The notes under the pieces are model-generated. The model searched no databases, had not been told where the DNA came from, and saw only the letters and a list, made by a program, of their open reading frames with translations. Source: Parabacteroides timonensis (lineage in GTDB: Bacteria; Bacteroidota; Bacteroidia; Bacteroidales; Tannerellaceae). Taken from it: a DNA stretch of 64,000 nucleotides. Made by a program: the position numbers and the translations under genes. The stretch lies in assembly GCF_900128505.1 (NCBI RefSeq), contig NZ_LT669940.1, forward strand, positions 964,883 to 1,028,882, given 5' to 3'. Shown piece after piece: positions 41,964-49,353 of this stretch. The first letter of the stretch is position 1. Each line of letters begins with the position of its first letter.

Positions 41964-42410
41964 ATGAACAAAAGATTGACCATTGCGCTCGTAGCGCACG
42001 ATAACCGTAAAGCAGACATGGTAGAATGGGCTGTACACAACGCAGAATTCCTTTCTCATCATCATTTGGTATGTACCGGAACGACCGGTGGACTGATACG
42101 CAACGCTTTCGACGAGAAAGGCGTAGGTGCTGAAATTACTTGTATGCATTCCGGTCCGTTGGGCGGAGATGCCGAAATAGCAGCAATGGTAGTACGCAAG
42201 GAAGTGGATCTGGCGATCTTTCTGATCGACGACCTGAATCCGCAGCCTCACGAAGCCGACATCCAGATGTTGCTTCGCCAGTGCCGTGTTCATAACGTGC
42301 CCATCGCTTGTAACCGTTACAGTGCAGACCTGATGATTACGAGCACTCTGTGGGATGACGACAGTTATGTCCCCACGGAACCCAAATATGTGCTATTTAA
42401 AAGAGACTAA
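41964..42410 (+). CDS. mgsA: Methylglyoxal synthase
   Basis: 148 residues, full length. Phosphate-binding CTGTTGGLI, catalytic aspartate in SGPLGGDAEIAAMV, then DDLNPQPHEADIQML and IACNRYSADLMI. It converts dihydroxyacetone phosphate to methylglyoxal, a bypass of lower glycolysis under phosphate limitation. Its place between citramalate-synthase-like and leuB genes, with 18- and 16-bp gaps, is unusual and implies transcription under leucine attenuation. Confidence 0.94.
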   Translation: MNKRLTIALVAHDNRKADMVEWAVHNAEFLSHHHLVCTGTTGGLIRNAFDEKGVGAEITCMHSGPLGGDAEIAAMVVRKEVDLAIFLIDDLNPQPHEADIQMLLRQCRVHNVPIACNRYSADLMITSTLWDDDSYVPTEPKYVLFKRD

Positions 42411-42426
42411 AAGAACAATTATTTAT

Positions 42427-43497
42427 ATGAAATTAAACATCGCAGTCCTTCCCGGCGACGGTATCGGTCCCGAGATTGTAGAACAAGGCATGAAAGCCGT
42501 AAAAGCTATATGTGAGAAATATGGCCATGAATTAAGTTACAAACATGCTTTAGTGGGAGCCGTTGCCATCGATGAAACAGGCAACCCGTATCCGGACGAA
42601 ACGCATGAGCTCTGTATGCAGAGCGACGCCGTTTATTTTGGTGCGATCGGTTCTCCGAAATACGATAATAACCCGTCTGCCAAGGTTCGTCCCGAACAGG
42701 GATTGCTGGGTATGCGTAAGAAACTGGGACTTTTTGCCAATATCCGCCCGGTGACGACATTCCCTTCGTTATTGCATAAGTCGCCTCTTCGTGCCGAATT
42801 GATCGAAGGAGCAGACTTTATGTGTATCCGCGAATTGACAGGAGGTATGTATTTTGGTCGTCCGCAAGGTAGAAGCGAAGATGGTAATACGGCATACGAC
42901 ACTTGTGTTTATACCCGCGAGGAGATCGAGCGCATTGTTCGTCTGGCTTACCAGTATGCACAAAAACGTCGTAAGAAAGTAACCGTGGTCGATAAGGCGA
43001 ACGTATTGGCAACTTCCCGCCTATGGCGTCAGGTTGCACAGGAAATAGAAAAAGAATATCCGGATGTGGAAACCGAATATATGTTCGTGGACAATGCTGC
43101 GATGCGTCTGGTTCAGTGGCCGAAGAGTTTTGATGTGATGGTGACTGAAAATATGTTCGGTGATATCCTGACAGATGAAGCGTCTGTGATTACAGGTTCA
43201 CTCGGAATGTTGCCTTCGGCCTCTATCGGTGTGCATACTTCTGTATTCGAACCGATCCACGGCTCTTATCCGCAAGCTGCCGGAAAGAATATCGCAAACC
43301 CGTTGGCCACTATCCTGAGTGCCGCCCTGATGTTTGAATATGCTTTCAATCTGATGGAAGAAGGTGCTTTGATCCGTGAAGCTGTTGCCGCCTCTATGGA
43401 TGCCAATGTCGTAACGGAAGATATAGCAGAGAACGGTAAGGCTTACAAGACCAGCGAAGTAGGGGATTGGATTGCTGAATATATTGCAAAGAAATAA
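42427..43497 (+). CDS. leuB: 3-isopropylmalate dehydrogenase
   Basis: 356 residues from the ATG at 42427 (MKLNIAVLPGDGIGPEIVEQ); an upstream extension overlaps mgsA and is not family-like. Motifs: PGDGIGPEI, LLGMRKKLGLFANIRP, MVTENMFGDILTDEASVI and GSLGMLPSASIG. It oxidises and decarboxylates 3-isopropylmalate and, with citramalate flux, 3-methylmalate. Last gene of the leu operon. Confidence 0.96.
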   Translation: MKLNIAVLPGDGIGPEIVEQGMKAVKAICEKYGHELSYKHALVGAVAIDETGNPYPDETHELCMQSDAVYFGAIGSPKYDNNPSAKVRPEQGLLGMRKKLGLFANIRPVTTFPSLLHKSPLRAELIEGADFMCIRELTGGMYFGRPQGRSEDGNTAYDTCVYTREEIERIVRLAYQYAQKRRKKVTVVDKANVLATSRLWRQVAQEIEKEYPDVETEYMFVDNAAMRLVQWPKSFDVMVTENMFGDILTDEASVITGSLGMLPSASIGVHTSVFEPIHGSYPQAAGKNIANPLATILSAALMFEYAFNLMEEGALIREAVAASMDANVVTEDIAENGKAYKTSEVGDWIAEYIAKK

Positions 43498-43505
43498 CTG
43501 ATTAC

Positions 43506-43548
43506 AACATCCGGTGGGGCAAAACATCTTTCGTTCCATCGGATGTTT
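43506..43548 (+). terminator. Possible terminator after leuB
   Basis: AACATCCG (43506-43513) pairs with CGGATGTT (43540-43547) across a 26-nt loop, 9 bp after the stop codon; the T-tract is short. Weak candidate. Confidence 0.4.
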
Positions 43549-43599
43549 CGTTTGGTATGCTTTTATTGCTTCAGGTTTCAGTTACCTTATGCCGCATCT

Positions 43600-43878
43600 T
43601 TATTTATCTCCATAATGATTTTTTGCTGAAACAACTGTAACAGTTATTTTTTCTTCTTCTATGGTATAGATCAAACGATTAAATTTGTCAATCCTTCTGC
43701 TCCAAAAACCGGACAGATTACCTTTTAGAGCTTCAACCTGTCCCGTTCCTGTGGTGGGGTGTTCTTTTAATTCTAGGAGCAATCTTTCAATTTTGGTTAT
43801 TACAGTCTTATTCCCTGATTTTTTAAGTTCAGCTATGTCTTGTATGGCTTTTGGTTCAAATACGATAATATATGCCAT
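43600..43878 (-). CDS. YoeB/Txe-family mRNA-interferase toxin
   Basis: 92 residues. The fold order matches YoeB (IVFEPKAIQDIAELKKSGNK, then VEALKGNLSGFWSRRIDKFNRLIY-type core) and it ends in SAKNHYGDK. The conserved glutamate, the arginine of WSRRI, and the C-terminal histidine of the HY motif are present at the expected spacing, suggesting an active ribosome-dependent endoribonuclease. It starts 1 bp after the antitoxin stop, typical of a toxin-antitoxin operon. Confidence 0.9.
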   Translation of the reverse strand: MAYIIVFEPKAIQDIAELKKSGNKTVITKIERLLLELKEHPTTGTGQVEALKGNLSGFWSRRIDKFNRLIYTIEEEKITVTVVSAKNHYGDK

Positions 43879-43879
43879 T

Positions 43880-44197
43880 TCATAGACTGTTTATGAAGTT
43901 TGTAATATCTTCTGTAGATTGTAAAACTACGGTAGATTTAACTTTTCCCTCTTTGTGCGCTTTTACCCGTTTTTCCACTTCGGCCATATTCTCAGCATCA
44001 TCAAACCACGGGTCACCGCTTGGACTCGGATTGGTTGAAACTTCTACACTCAGGGAATTTGCTTTGGTTTCCAAAATGTTTTCTATGAAAGCCTTTACGC
44101 TTTTACCCTGTGAAGCAGCCATAATGGACAGCTTTTTCAAAGTGTCCACAGATAAATCTATATTTTTCCTTTTCTTTTCAATTGCCATTGTTGCCAT
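43880..44197 (-). CDS. Antitoxin partner with ribbon-helix-helix-like N-terminus
   Basis: 105 residues from the ATG at 44197 (MATMAIEKKRKNIDLSVDTL); an upstream extension of 38 codons is hydrophobic and unlike an antitoxin. The N-terminal KNIDLSVDTLKKLSIMAASQ and VKAFIENIL pattern looks like a ribbon-helix-helix DNA-binding domain. The acidic/charged C-terminus (DPWFDDAENMAEVEKRVKAH, STEDITNFINSL) would wrap the toxin. YoeB is usually paired with YefM/Phd antitoxins, so this pairing is of interest. Confidence 0.8.
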   Translation of the reverse strand: MATMAIEKKRKNIDLSVDTLKKLSIMAASQGKSVKAFIENILETKANSLSVEVSTNPSPSGDPWFDDAENMAEVEKRVKAHKEGKVKSTVVLQSTEDITNFINSL

Positions 44198-44227
44198 AAT
44201 CTTTCGTATTTTCCACAAAGGTATAAA

Positions 44228-44257
44228 ATATACATCATATACACAATGTATGTATAT
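44228..44257 (-). promoter_or_regulatory. Possible autoregulatory operator of the toxin-antitoxin pair
   Basis: The inverted repeat ATATACAT (44228-44235)-N14-ATGTATAT (44250-44257) lies 31-60 bp upstream of the antitoxin start, where antitoxins commonly bind. Confidence 0.4.
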
Positions 44258-44312
44258 TGGATGGCTGAATATGTGGTGAAGATATAGGTCGTAACCAATT
44301 GGAACTGACATA

Positions 44313-44363
44313 AAAAGCCGGAATTAAGGAATGCAGGTTACGCGTTCTTTAATTCCGGCTTTT
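44313..44363. terminator. Long terminator hairpin between the small peptide and antitoxin genes
   Basis: Arms of 19 nt (44313-44331 and 44345-44363) pair at 18 positions; they begin AAAAGCCGGAATTAA and end TTAATTCCGGCTTTT. It lies 18 bp downstream of the 44-codon frame on the minus strand. Confidence 0.8.
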
Positions 44364-44381
44364 GACTTTTCCGGGTGATGA

Positions 44382-44516
44382 TCATTCAATCACCGGCCTG
44401 TCGTCTTCCCTTTCTTCTCCGGGAAGATATGCGGTTTCAGCACTGACTTGTTGGAGGAAGCCAAAGTCTTCTTCGGTGTGGAGTTGTTTTACATTAAGCG
44501 TGTTTATTTTCTTCAT
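44382..44516 (-). CDS. 44-residue peptide of unknown function
   Basis: ATG at 44516 to TGA at 44382. The N-terminal half is mildly basic (MKKINTLNVKQLHTEEDF), and the C-terminal half is acidic (AYLPGEEREDDRPVIE). It has a -7 box (TACATTTG) 41 bp upstream and a strong terminator 18 bp downstream, so it forms a complete transcription unit. The helical, lysine-rich start followed by a short acidic end is reminiscent of leader-plus-core peptide precursors, but no modifying enzyme is nearby. No family is recognised. Confidence 0.5.
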   Translation of the reverse strand: MKKINTLNVKQLHTEEDFGFLQQVSAETAYLPGEEREDDRPVIE

Positions 44517-44556
44517 GAATTAATTAAAAAAGGTTCAATATTAAATACTATGTGAA

Positions 44557-44564
44557 CAAATGTA
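44557..44564 (-). promoter_or_regulatory. -7 box (TACATTTG) for the 44-residue peptide gene
   Basis: On the minus strand this reads TACATTTG, 41 bp upstream of the ATG. No TTTG is found at -33. Confidence 0.5.
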
Positions 44565-44635
44565 GGTTATTTCTTTGGTATATCTCCTATTCTCTTTCTC
44601 TCGGAAAAAGCGGGGATAAAAGCTCTAAAAAATAG

Positions 44636-44784
44636 TAAGCCCTGTTCCTGTTGGGGACAGAGCTTACTGAGTTTTTTAGGCATCGTCCTCGTTGGGGACG
44701 GAGGTTGCAGAAGCTTTTTAGTGTTGTCCCCGGCGGGGAAAGGGGTTACAGAAGTTTTTAGCACCTGCCCCCGACGGAACAGTG
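44636..44784. repeat. Four degenerate tandem repeats, ~40-44 bp each
   Basis: Units are separated by TTTTTAG (ends at 44679, 44721 and 44761) and contain a GTCCnCG(T/G)(T/C)GGGGA palindromic core followed by a TTnCAGAAG-like segment. Each unit can form a small GC-rich hairpin. The block lies immediately 3' of the Ig-like lipoprotein gene on the minus strand. A 73-codon frame across it is a by-product of the repeats. Confidence 0.65.
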
Positions 44785-46215
44785 TCAATTTTCTGGAAAT
44801 ACGACATCTACCGTAAATACATAACTTTCTCCGTTGTAAGAGATATGTATATCAGCATTCGTCCAAGAGGGAACATATGGCAGGGTCTCCTGTACCCCCT
44901 TCTCCGTTCCTCCCGGAATCGGGAAATTCCACCAAAATTGAGCCAATCGTCCTCCCGTGGTGGTATAAAAGTCAACATGGTCCAAATATACCTCTTCTGA
45001 ATTTTTATTATTTACCCAACAAATAAAATCAGTTGCTGCATAGGGACCATAACCTGGCTTTGGCTTCAATTCAATAGAAACCTCTATATTCTTTTGTATG
45101 GAAGATATGATGTGTACACGCGTCGTTTCCGAAAAAGAACCTTTTTCATTCCGGACACGAATGGTGACAGATCCTGGAGCATGTCCGGTTACAACGCCAT
45201 TTTCTACTGTTGCGATGCTTTCGTCCGAGCTTGTCCAAATCAAACCTTCCTCTACGGCTCCTGAAGGCAAGACTGAATATCTTAACTTCTTACTTTCTCC
45301 TGTGCTGATCTCCGTCAAACCATCTAAAAACATAATAGTTGATACTTCAACCTTATTCACTGTTACCAGACAAATAGCCGTAAATCCTCCTTCTTCGGAT
45401 GTTGCTGAAATTTCGCAACTACCTGTAGATTTTAAAGTCACTAAACCATATTCATTTACCACAGCTACTTTTTCATTGCTACTTTTCCATATCAGATTTT
45501 TATTTGTTGCATTTTCAGGGTAGAAAATAACTGTAAGTTGTTTATTAGTACCCGGATCTCCAATCAGTTCATATTGATTCAACTCTATTTTCTCCAGTTG
45601 AGTCGGTTTCACCTTTACATTACAAACAGCCTTTACTGCCTGGTCTTTCTTGGCATTTACTGTAATAACGGCCTCTCCAATTCCTGTTGCTTTCACCACT
45701 CCCAACGGCGAAACCGTTGCCACTTTTTCATCCGACGATTTCCATTCTACATCCTTATAGGTAGTATTTTCCGGAGAGATCGTATAGGATAGTTGTTCCG
45801 TTTCACCGGATTTCAAAGTCAGCGTGTTTTTATTCAATTTTATACCAGCGGCTGCAACCGGTTTAACTTTTACACGACAGGTTGCAACGAAAGGCTGACC
45901 GTTGGCATCGCCTACCTCGGTAGTTGATACTTTGACTTCGGTTTCGCCTTCCTTCAAAGCGGTCAGTAATCCGCTATCCGTAACTTTGGCTACACCTGCC
46001 GGGCGGTAATCGATATAGTCGGCAACTTCCCATTTATATTTCGGAGTCGGAGCATCCGAAGAAATATGTGATACTTCAAACTGGTAGGTTTCGCCCACAT
46101 AAATTTCAATCTCCGATTTATCCAGGCTGATGGCTGTTACGATAGGATCGTCTTTTTGACAAGAATAGAAAAGAATTGTTGCAAATGCAATTAGAATATA
46201 AATAGAATGTTTCAT
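44785..46215 (-). CDS. Multi-domain bacterial Ig-like (BIG2) lipoprotein
   Basis: 476 residues. Lipoprotein signal with cysteine 19 (FATILFYSCQKDD), then four BIG2-type Ig domains of ~85-90 residues, each with a SGETxxLxYxxxPxxA start and a WxSSDExVATVxxxGxVxA core (EWKSSDEKVATVSPLGVVKA, WTSSDESIATVENGVVTG). The last ~90 residues are a different beta-rich domain (SIELKPKPGYGPYAATDFIC). A surface-exposed adhesion or structural role is likely. It starts 25 bp after the short SusD-like gene and shares its leader. Confidence 0.88.
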   Translation of the reverse strand: MKHSIYILIAFATILFYSCQKDDPIVTAISLDKSEIEIYVGETYQFEVSHISSDAPTPKYKWEVADYIDYRPAGVAKVTDSGLLTALKEGETEVKVSTTEVGDANGQPFVATCRVKVKPVAAAGIKLNKNTLTLKSGETEQLSYTISPENTTYKDVEWKSSDEKVATVSPLGVVKATGIGEAVITVNAKKDQAVKAVCNVKVKPTQLEKIELNQYELIGDPGTNKQLTVIFYPENATNKNLIWKSSNEKVAVVNEYGLVTLKSTGSCEISATSEEGGFTAICLVTVNKVEVSTIMFLDGLTEISTGESKKLRYSVLPSGAVEEGLIWTSSDESIATVENGVVTGHAPGSVTIRVRNEKGSFSETTRVHIISSIQKNIEVSIELKPKPGYGPYAATDFICWVNNKNSEEVYLDHVDFYTTTGGRLAQFWWNFPIPGGTEKGVQETLPYVPSWTNADIHISYNGESYVFTVDVVFPEN

Positions 46216-46239
46216 GTTGTTTGAATTTTTATAGGTGAA

Positions 46240-47151
46240 TTAATAGCCGGGGTTCTGTGTCACTCCCGGATTTACTGATACTTCATGTGAAGGGATTGGG
46301 AAAATACTCAAATGGTTGTCAGGCCAGCCGAAATAAGTTTGGTCATATTCCATGGTATTCAACAATAATTTCCCGGCATAGTTGTGGCTTGTGGAATAGG
46401 TGGATTTGTAAGTCTCCATCACCTTTCCTTTCACTTCTCCGGTCAGCCAACTGTTCAGCGCTGTATAGAACGCATTGCTGGAAATGTTTTCGTTCTTCAG
46501 AACCGAAGCGACTCTCGAAAAATTTCCTTGCAAGGAATAAACCTGGATAAGATATTGCTGAATTTGCTCCCGTTTCATATCCGAATGTGCGTAATATAAC
46601 AGGGCTGTTTCAAAATCGGCAATGACTTCGTTCAGGATTTTATTCCTGTTGCTTTCAGGGATAATATGACCATCTGTATTCTGATCCCATATCTTCAAAA
46701 CCAGCGGAGCTTTTCCATACCAAAGTGCTAATTGTAAATAGATATGCCCTCTTACCGTTAATAATTGTCCGGCGCTCTTTTCTTTAAAAGCATTTGTAAG
46801 GATCGGGCTGGCATAAATCTTATCTAACAGAGAATGCGTTTCATTTAAACAGGCATATGCGTCATCCCATAACCGCTCGATTAATGGATTATTTCCGGTA
46901 TATGTTTTTTCTTTAACCGACAGATATTCCGTCTTATCATTTACTCCTAGATAAGCTGCATCCAGTTCATTCACGAAACTGACAAATTCCGCATGTTTTG
47001 CGTAAATGCCATCGACTGCCATTTGATAGTCGTTTTCCGACTGATAGTAAGTGTCAGGGCTAAGATTATCAACCGGTACTTGATTTAATGGTTCTTTCCC
47101 ACAGCCGGTAAACAACAGTCCGCAGGCGAATAAGCAGAGAAGATTTCTCAT
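46240..47151 (-). CDS. Short SusD/RagB-like lipoprotein without a SusC partner
   Basis: 303 residues, against ~500 for typical SusD. Lipobox cysteine 17 (CGLLFTGCGKEPLNQVP), N-terminal SusD-like segment (YYQSENDYQMAVDGIYAKHA), helical TPR-like middle and the C-terminal SIFPIPSHEVSVNPGVTQNP signature. The usual RHERR-type motif and central domain are absent or reduced, yet both ends are preserved, so it seems an internally shortened but functional protein. No SusC gene is adjacent. It is preceded by the structured leader at 47198-47475 and followed by the Ig-like lipoprotein. Confidence 0.82.
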   Translation of the reverse strand: MRNLLCLFACGLLFTGCGKEPLNQVPVDNLSPDTYYQSENDYQMAVDGIYAKHAEFVSFVNELDAAYLGVNDKTEYLSVKEKTYTGNNPLIERLWDDAYACLNETHSLLDKIYASPILTNAFKEKSAGQLLTVRGHIYLQLALWYGKAPLVLKIWDQNTDGHIIPESNRNKILNEVIADFETALLYYAHSDMKREQIQQYLIQVYSLQGNFSRVASVLKNENISSNAFYTALNSWLTGEVKGKVMETYKSTYSTSHNYAGKLLLNTMEYDQTYFGWPDNHLSIFPIPSHEVSVNPGVTQNPGY

Positions 47152-47197
47152 AACAAATTAAATTTTACCCTTCCTGTTTCCCCCCCGGAAAGATTAA

Positions 47198-47475
47198 CAA
47201 AAAAAGAGGCGTGGAAACTGTTTAATATCTTATCTGTCATAGAGGTATCCCCATACCCACCGTACAAATAATAAACAACAGCCCCACGCCAATATGATAT
47301 AACAACACTCTACAGGAGAGTGTTTGATAATACCAAAGGCGTGAGCGTTTTCTGCTGTTATTAAACTTGTACGGTTTGAAAATTGGGGATTTTCTATGAC
47401 AAGAATAATATCTTAAAAACGCTCTTTAAATATGTATTTCCAAATGGTCTTGTTTGCACCGGACCGGATGGAATT
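47198..47475 (-). ncRNA. Two-state structured leader RNA with terminator
   Basis: On the minus strand a -7 box at 47480-47487 is followed by a ~330-nt leader. State 1 is one colinear hairpin: 47393-47401 with 47235-47243 (9 bp), 47385-47390 with 47247-47252 (6), 47367-47375 with 47259-47267 (9), 47354-47359 with 47277-47282 (6), 47338-47343 with 47285-47290 (6), capped by 47317-47324 with 47304-47311 (8). State 2 reuses the same strand: GGCGUGG (47284-47290) with CCACGCC (47208-47214), 47277-47281 with 47218-47222, inner hairpin 47253-47257 with 47244-47248, then seven Us (47199-47205). A third pairing, 47416-47424 with 47343-47351 (9 bp), is also possible. All listed pairings are perfect. 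Ligand or trigger unknown. Confidence 0.7.
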
Positions 47476-47482
47476 GGTGCAA
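47454..47482. repeat. TTGCACC/GGTGCAA inverted repeat at the leader's transcription start
   Basis: Perfect 7-bp arms (47454-47460, 47476-47482) with a 15-bp spacer overlap the predicted start site and the edge of the -7 box. This could be an operator or a 5' hairpin. Confidence 0.45.
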
Positions 47483-47487
47483 AAATA
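47480..47487 (-). promoter_or_regulatory. -7 box (TATTTTTG) for the structured leader
   Basis: On the minus strand this reads TATTTTTG, matching TAnnTTTG. No TTTG at the -33 position, which may imply an activator. Confidence 0.5.
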
Positions 47488-47527
47488 CGAAAAATCTTTT
47501 ATTCCTAGGTCTTAATAAACGGTTTGT

Positions 47528-48349
47528 TTATTTCGTCATCTTCATCAACTCCTCGATGACTGCCGGGTCGTAACCCATTTCGAGTGCTTTTTGAAAGTCA
47601 TTGGCGGCAGACTCCTTTTCGTATTGGGCCAGTTTGACTTTGCCTCTTAATACATATAAGGAAGCACCGGGTGTGCTTTCAGCAAAAATTTTGCTGATAT
47701 CGGCCATGGCCCGCGCATTCTTTCCCATCATGAAGTAGACATCGGCCCGTCCTTCATACAGAAGCCAGTCGCGAGGCATCTGGCTAATCAGGTAATTGAA
47801 AATCTTTTCGCTCTCGTCGTAGTTGCCACGCATCTTTTCCAGGATGGCATGTCCCAGGCGGGCACGTACCGACTTTTCGTTGATCTCCAATATTTTGTCG
47901 AAATCCTGTTCAGCCCAGATATAATTCTTTTTTTGTATATAGATCAATCCCCGGCAATAAAGAGCCTCTTCGTTTGTCGGTTCTTCGATGAGGAGGGCGT
48001 TGTAATCGTTCAAAGCCTTTTCCGTTTCACCCATTTCGGAGTATAACGAAGCACGGTTTTCGAGGATTGTCGGGTTATTGGGGCGTCCGCTGAGTGCTGC
48101 CGTATAGGAAAGCAGAGCATCTTCCAGTTTGCCCTGTCGGCGTTGTATACTTCCCAGGTTGGTCAGTAACGCGTAGTTCATCGGGTTACCAGGCTCTTTG
48201 CGCATGGCCGAGCGCAGACTTTCTTCGGCAGATACCAGATCTTTCTTGTCGAGGAAATCGTAACTCTTTTCAATCAACTCTTCGTAAGATTGAGCGTAAC
48301 TGCTTGCTGCCATCAATAGGAAGACAATGAATATCGGAAGTAGTCTCAT
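47528..48349 (-). CDS. Exported tetratricopeptide-repeat protein
   Basis: 273 residues from the ATG at 48349 (MRLLPIFIVFLLMAASSYAQ, a Sec signal peptide); the frame is open 12 codons further upstream without a signal-like start. About six TPR units follow (YALLTNLGSIQRRQGKLEDA, EALYCRGLIYIQKKNYIWAE, LYEGRADVYFMMGKNARAMA). Probably a periplasmic scaffold; partners unknown. It is divergent from mscS. Confidence 0.88.
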   Translation of the reverse strand: MRLLPIFIVFLLMAASSYAQSYEELIEKSYDFLDKKDLVSAEESLRSAMRKEPGNPMNYALLTNLGSIQRRQGKLEDALLSYTAALSGRPNNPTILENRASLYSEMGETEKALNDYNALLIEEPTNEEALYCRGLIYIQKKNYIWAEQDFDKILEINEKSVRARLGHAILEKMRGNYDESEKIFNYLISQMPRDWLLYEGRADVYFMMGKNARAMADISKIFAESTPGASLYVLRGKVKLAQYEKESAANDFQKALEMGYDPAVIEELMKMTK

Positions 48350-48430
48350 TCTGTTGTTTTTATCTGTTATTTGGAATGGATACAAAGCTACGTAAATATA
48401 TTGTTCGGGCGCCGGATTAAAAAAACTTTA

Positions 48431-48438
48431 TACCTTTG
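48431..48438 (+). promoter_or_regulatory. -7 box (TACCTTTG) for mscS
   Basis: TACCTTTG matches TAnnTTTG 72 bp before the mscS ATG. No clear -33 TTTG. Confidence 0.5.
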
Positions 48439-48510
48439 CCACATTTTATAAGACTTTTGGGGACTTTGATTGTTATAAGATAAAAGTGTTTAATTAAAAA
48501 TGATAGATTT

Positions 48511-49353
48511 ATGATATTATTAGATGTGTTGGCGTCCAATCCGAGATTGGAAGGTTTTATTAATTCCCTGATAGAGCAGGGCAGTCATTTAGGGTGGACA
48601 ATAATCAAAGCTGTAATCGTATTTATTGTAGGGCGGTTTATTATCCGGATGATAAACAAACTCGTTCGTCGTATTCTAACCAAGCGTGACTTCGATCCGT
48701 CGGTGAAGACCTTTGTCGGAAGTCTTGTCAATGTCACCTTGATGGTGTTATTGATCATCTCGGTCGTTGGTGCACTGGGGGTACAGACAACATCGTTCGC
48801 TGCGCTGCTGGCTTCTGCCGGTGTTGCCATCGGTATGGCTTTGAGCGGAAACCTGTCGAACTTTGCAGGCGGACTGATCATATTACTATTCAAGCCTTAT
48901 AAGGTAGGCGATTATATCGAGTCGCAAGGTGTGGGAGGTACGGTAAGGGAAATTCAGATTTTCCATACGATCCTGCTCACGGCAGACAATAAAAATATTT
49001 TTATCCCTAACGGTGCGCTGAGCAGCGGTGTCGTTACCAACATCGGTAATGAACCGACCCGTCGTGTAGAGTGGACTTTCGGAGTCGATTACGGCAGCGA
49101 TTTTAATCATGTTAAAAGTGTGATCGAGTCTGTATTGGCAAAGGATGCACGTATAATGAATGAACCGGCTCCCTTCATCGCTTTGAGTGCGCTGGCCGGC
49201 AGTAGCGTGAATATCGTAGTGCGTACCTGGGTGAAAAGTACCGATTACTGGGGCGTTTATTTTGATACCAATAAGGCTATTTATGAAACATTTAATGCGG
49301 AAGGTATCGGTTTCCCGTTCCCACAACTTACCGTACATCAGGCAAAAGACTAA
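48511..49353 (+). CDS. mscS: Small-conductance mechanosensitive channel
   Basis: 280 residues, close to E. coli MscS. Three membrane spans: TM1 ~25-45 (TIIKAVIVFIVGRFIIRMI), TM2 ~65-90 (SLVNVTLMVLLIISVVGALG) and the glycine/alanine-rich pore helix TM3 (LLASAGVAIGMALSGNLSNF), then the beta domain (KVGDYIESQGVGGTVREIQI) and cytoplasmic vestibule. It releases solutes on hypo-osmotic shock at the inner membrane. Confidence 0.95.
   Translation: MILLDVLASNPRLEGFINSLIEQGSHLGWTIIKAVIVFIVGRFIIRMINKLVRRILTKRDFDPSVKTFVGSLVNVTLMVLLIISVVGALGVQTTSFAALLASAGVAIGMALSGNLSNFAGGLIILLFKPYKVGDYIESQGVGGTVREIQIFHTILLTADNKNIFIPNGALSSGVVTNIGNEPTRRVEWTFGVDYGSDFNHVKSVIESVLAKDARIMNEPAPFIALSALAGSSVNIVVRTWVKSTDYWGVYFDTNKAIYETFNAEGIGFPFPQLTVHQAKD

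Noticed and set aside
44636..44784. Possible CRISPR-like array
   Set aside because: Only four units, degenerate, with no unique spacers and no cas genes in the window.
44567..44788. 73-codon minus-strand frame before the Ig-like gene end
   Set aside because: It is made of the four tandem ~41-bp repeats and overlaps the end of the lipoprotein gene; no family resemblance.
47205..47424. Structured leader interpreted as a simple MITE-like DNA palindrome
   Set aside because: Perfect pairing blocks are separated by linkers of different length and sequence, and the same strand has a second partner followed by a U-tract, which fits an RNA switch better; mobility was not excluded.
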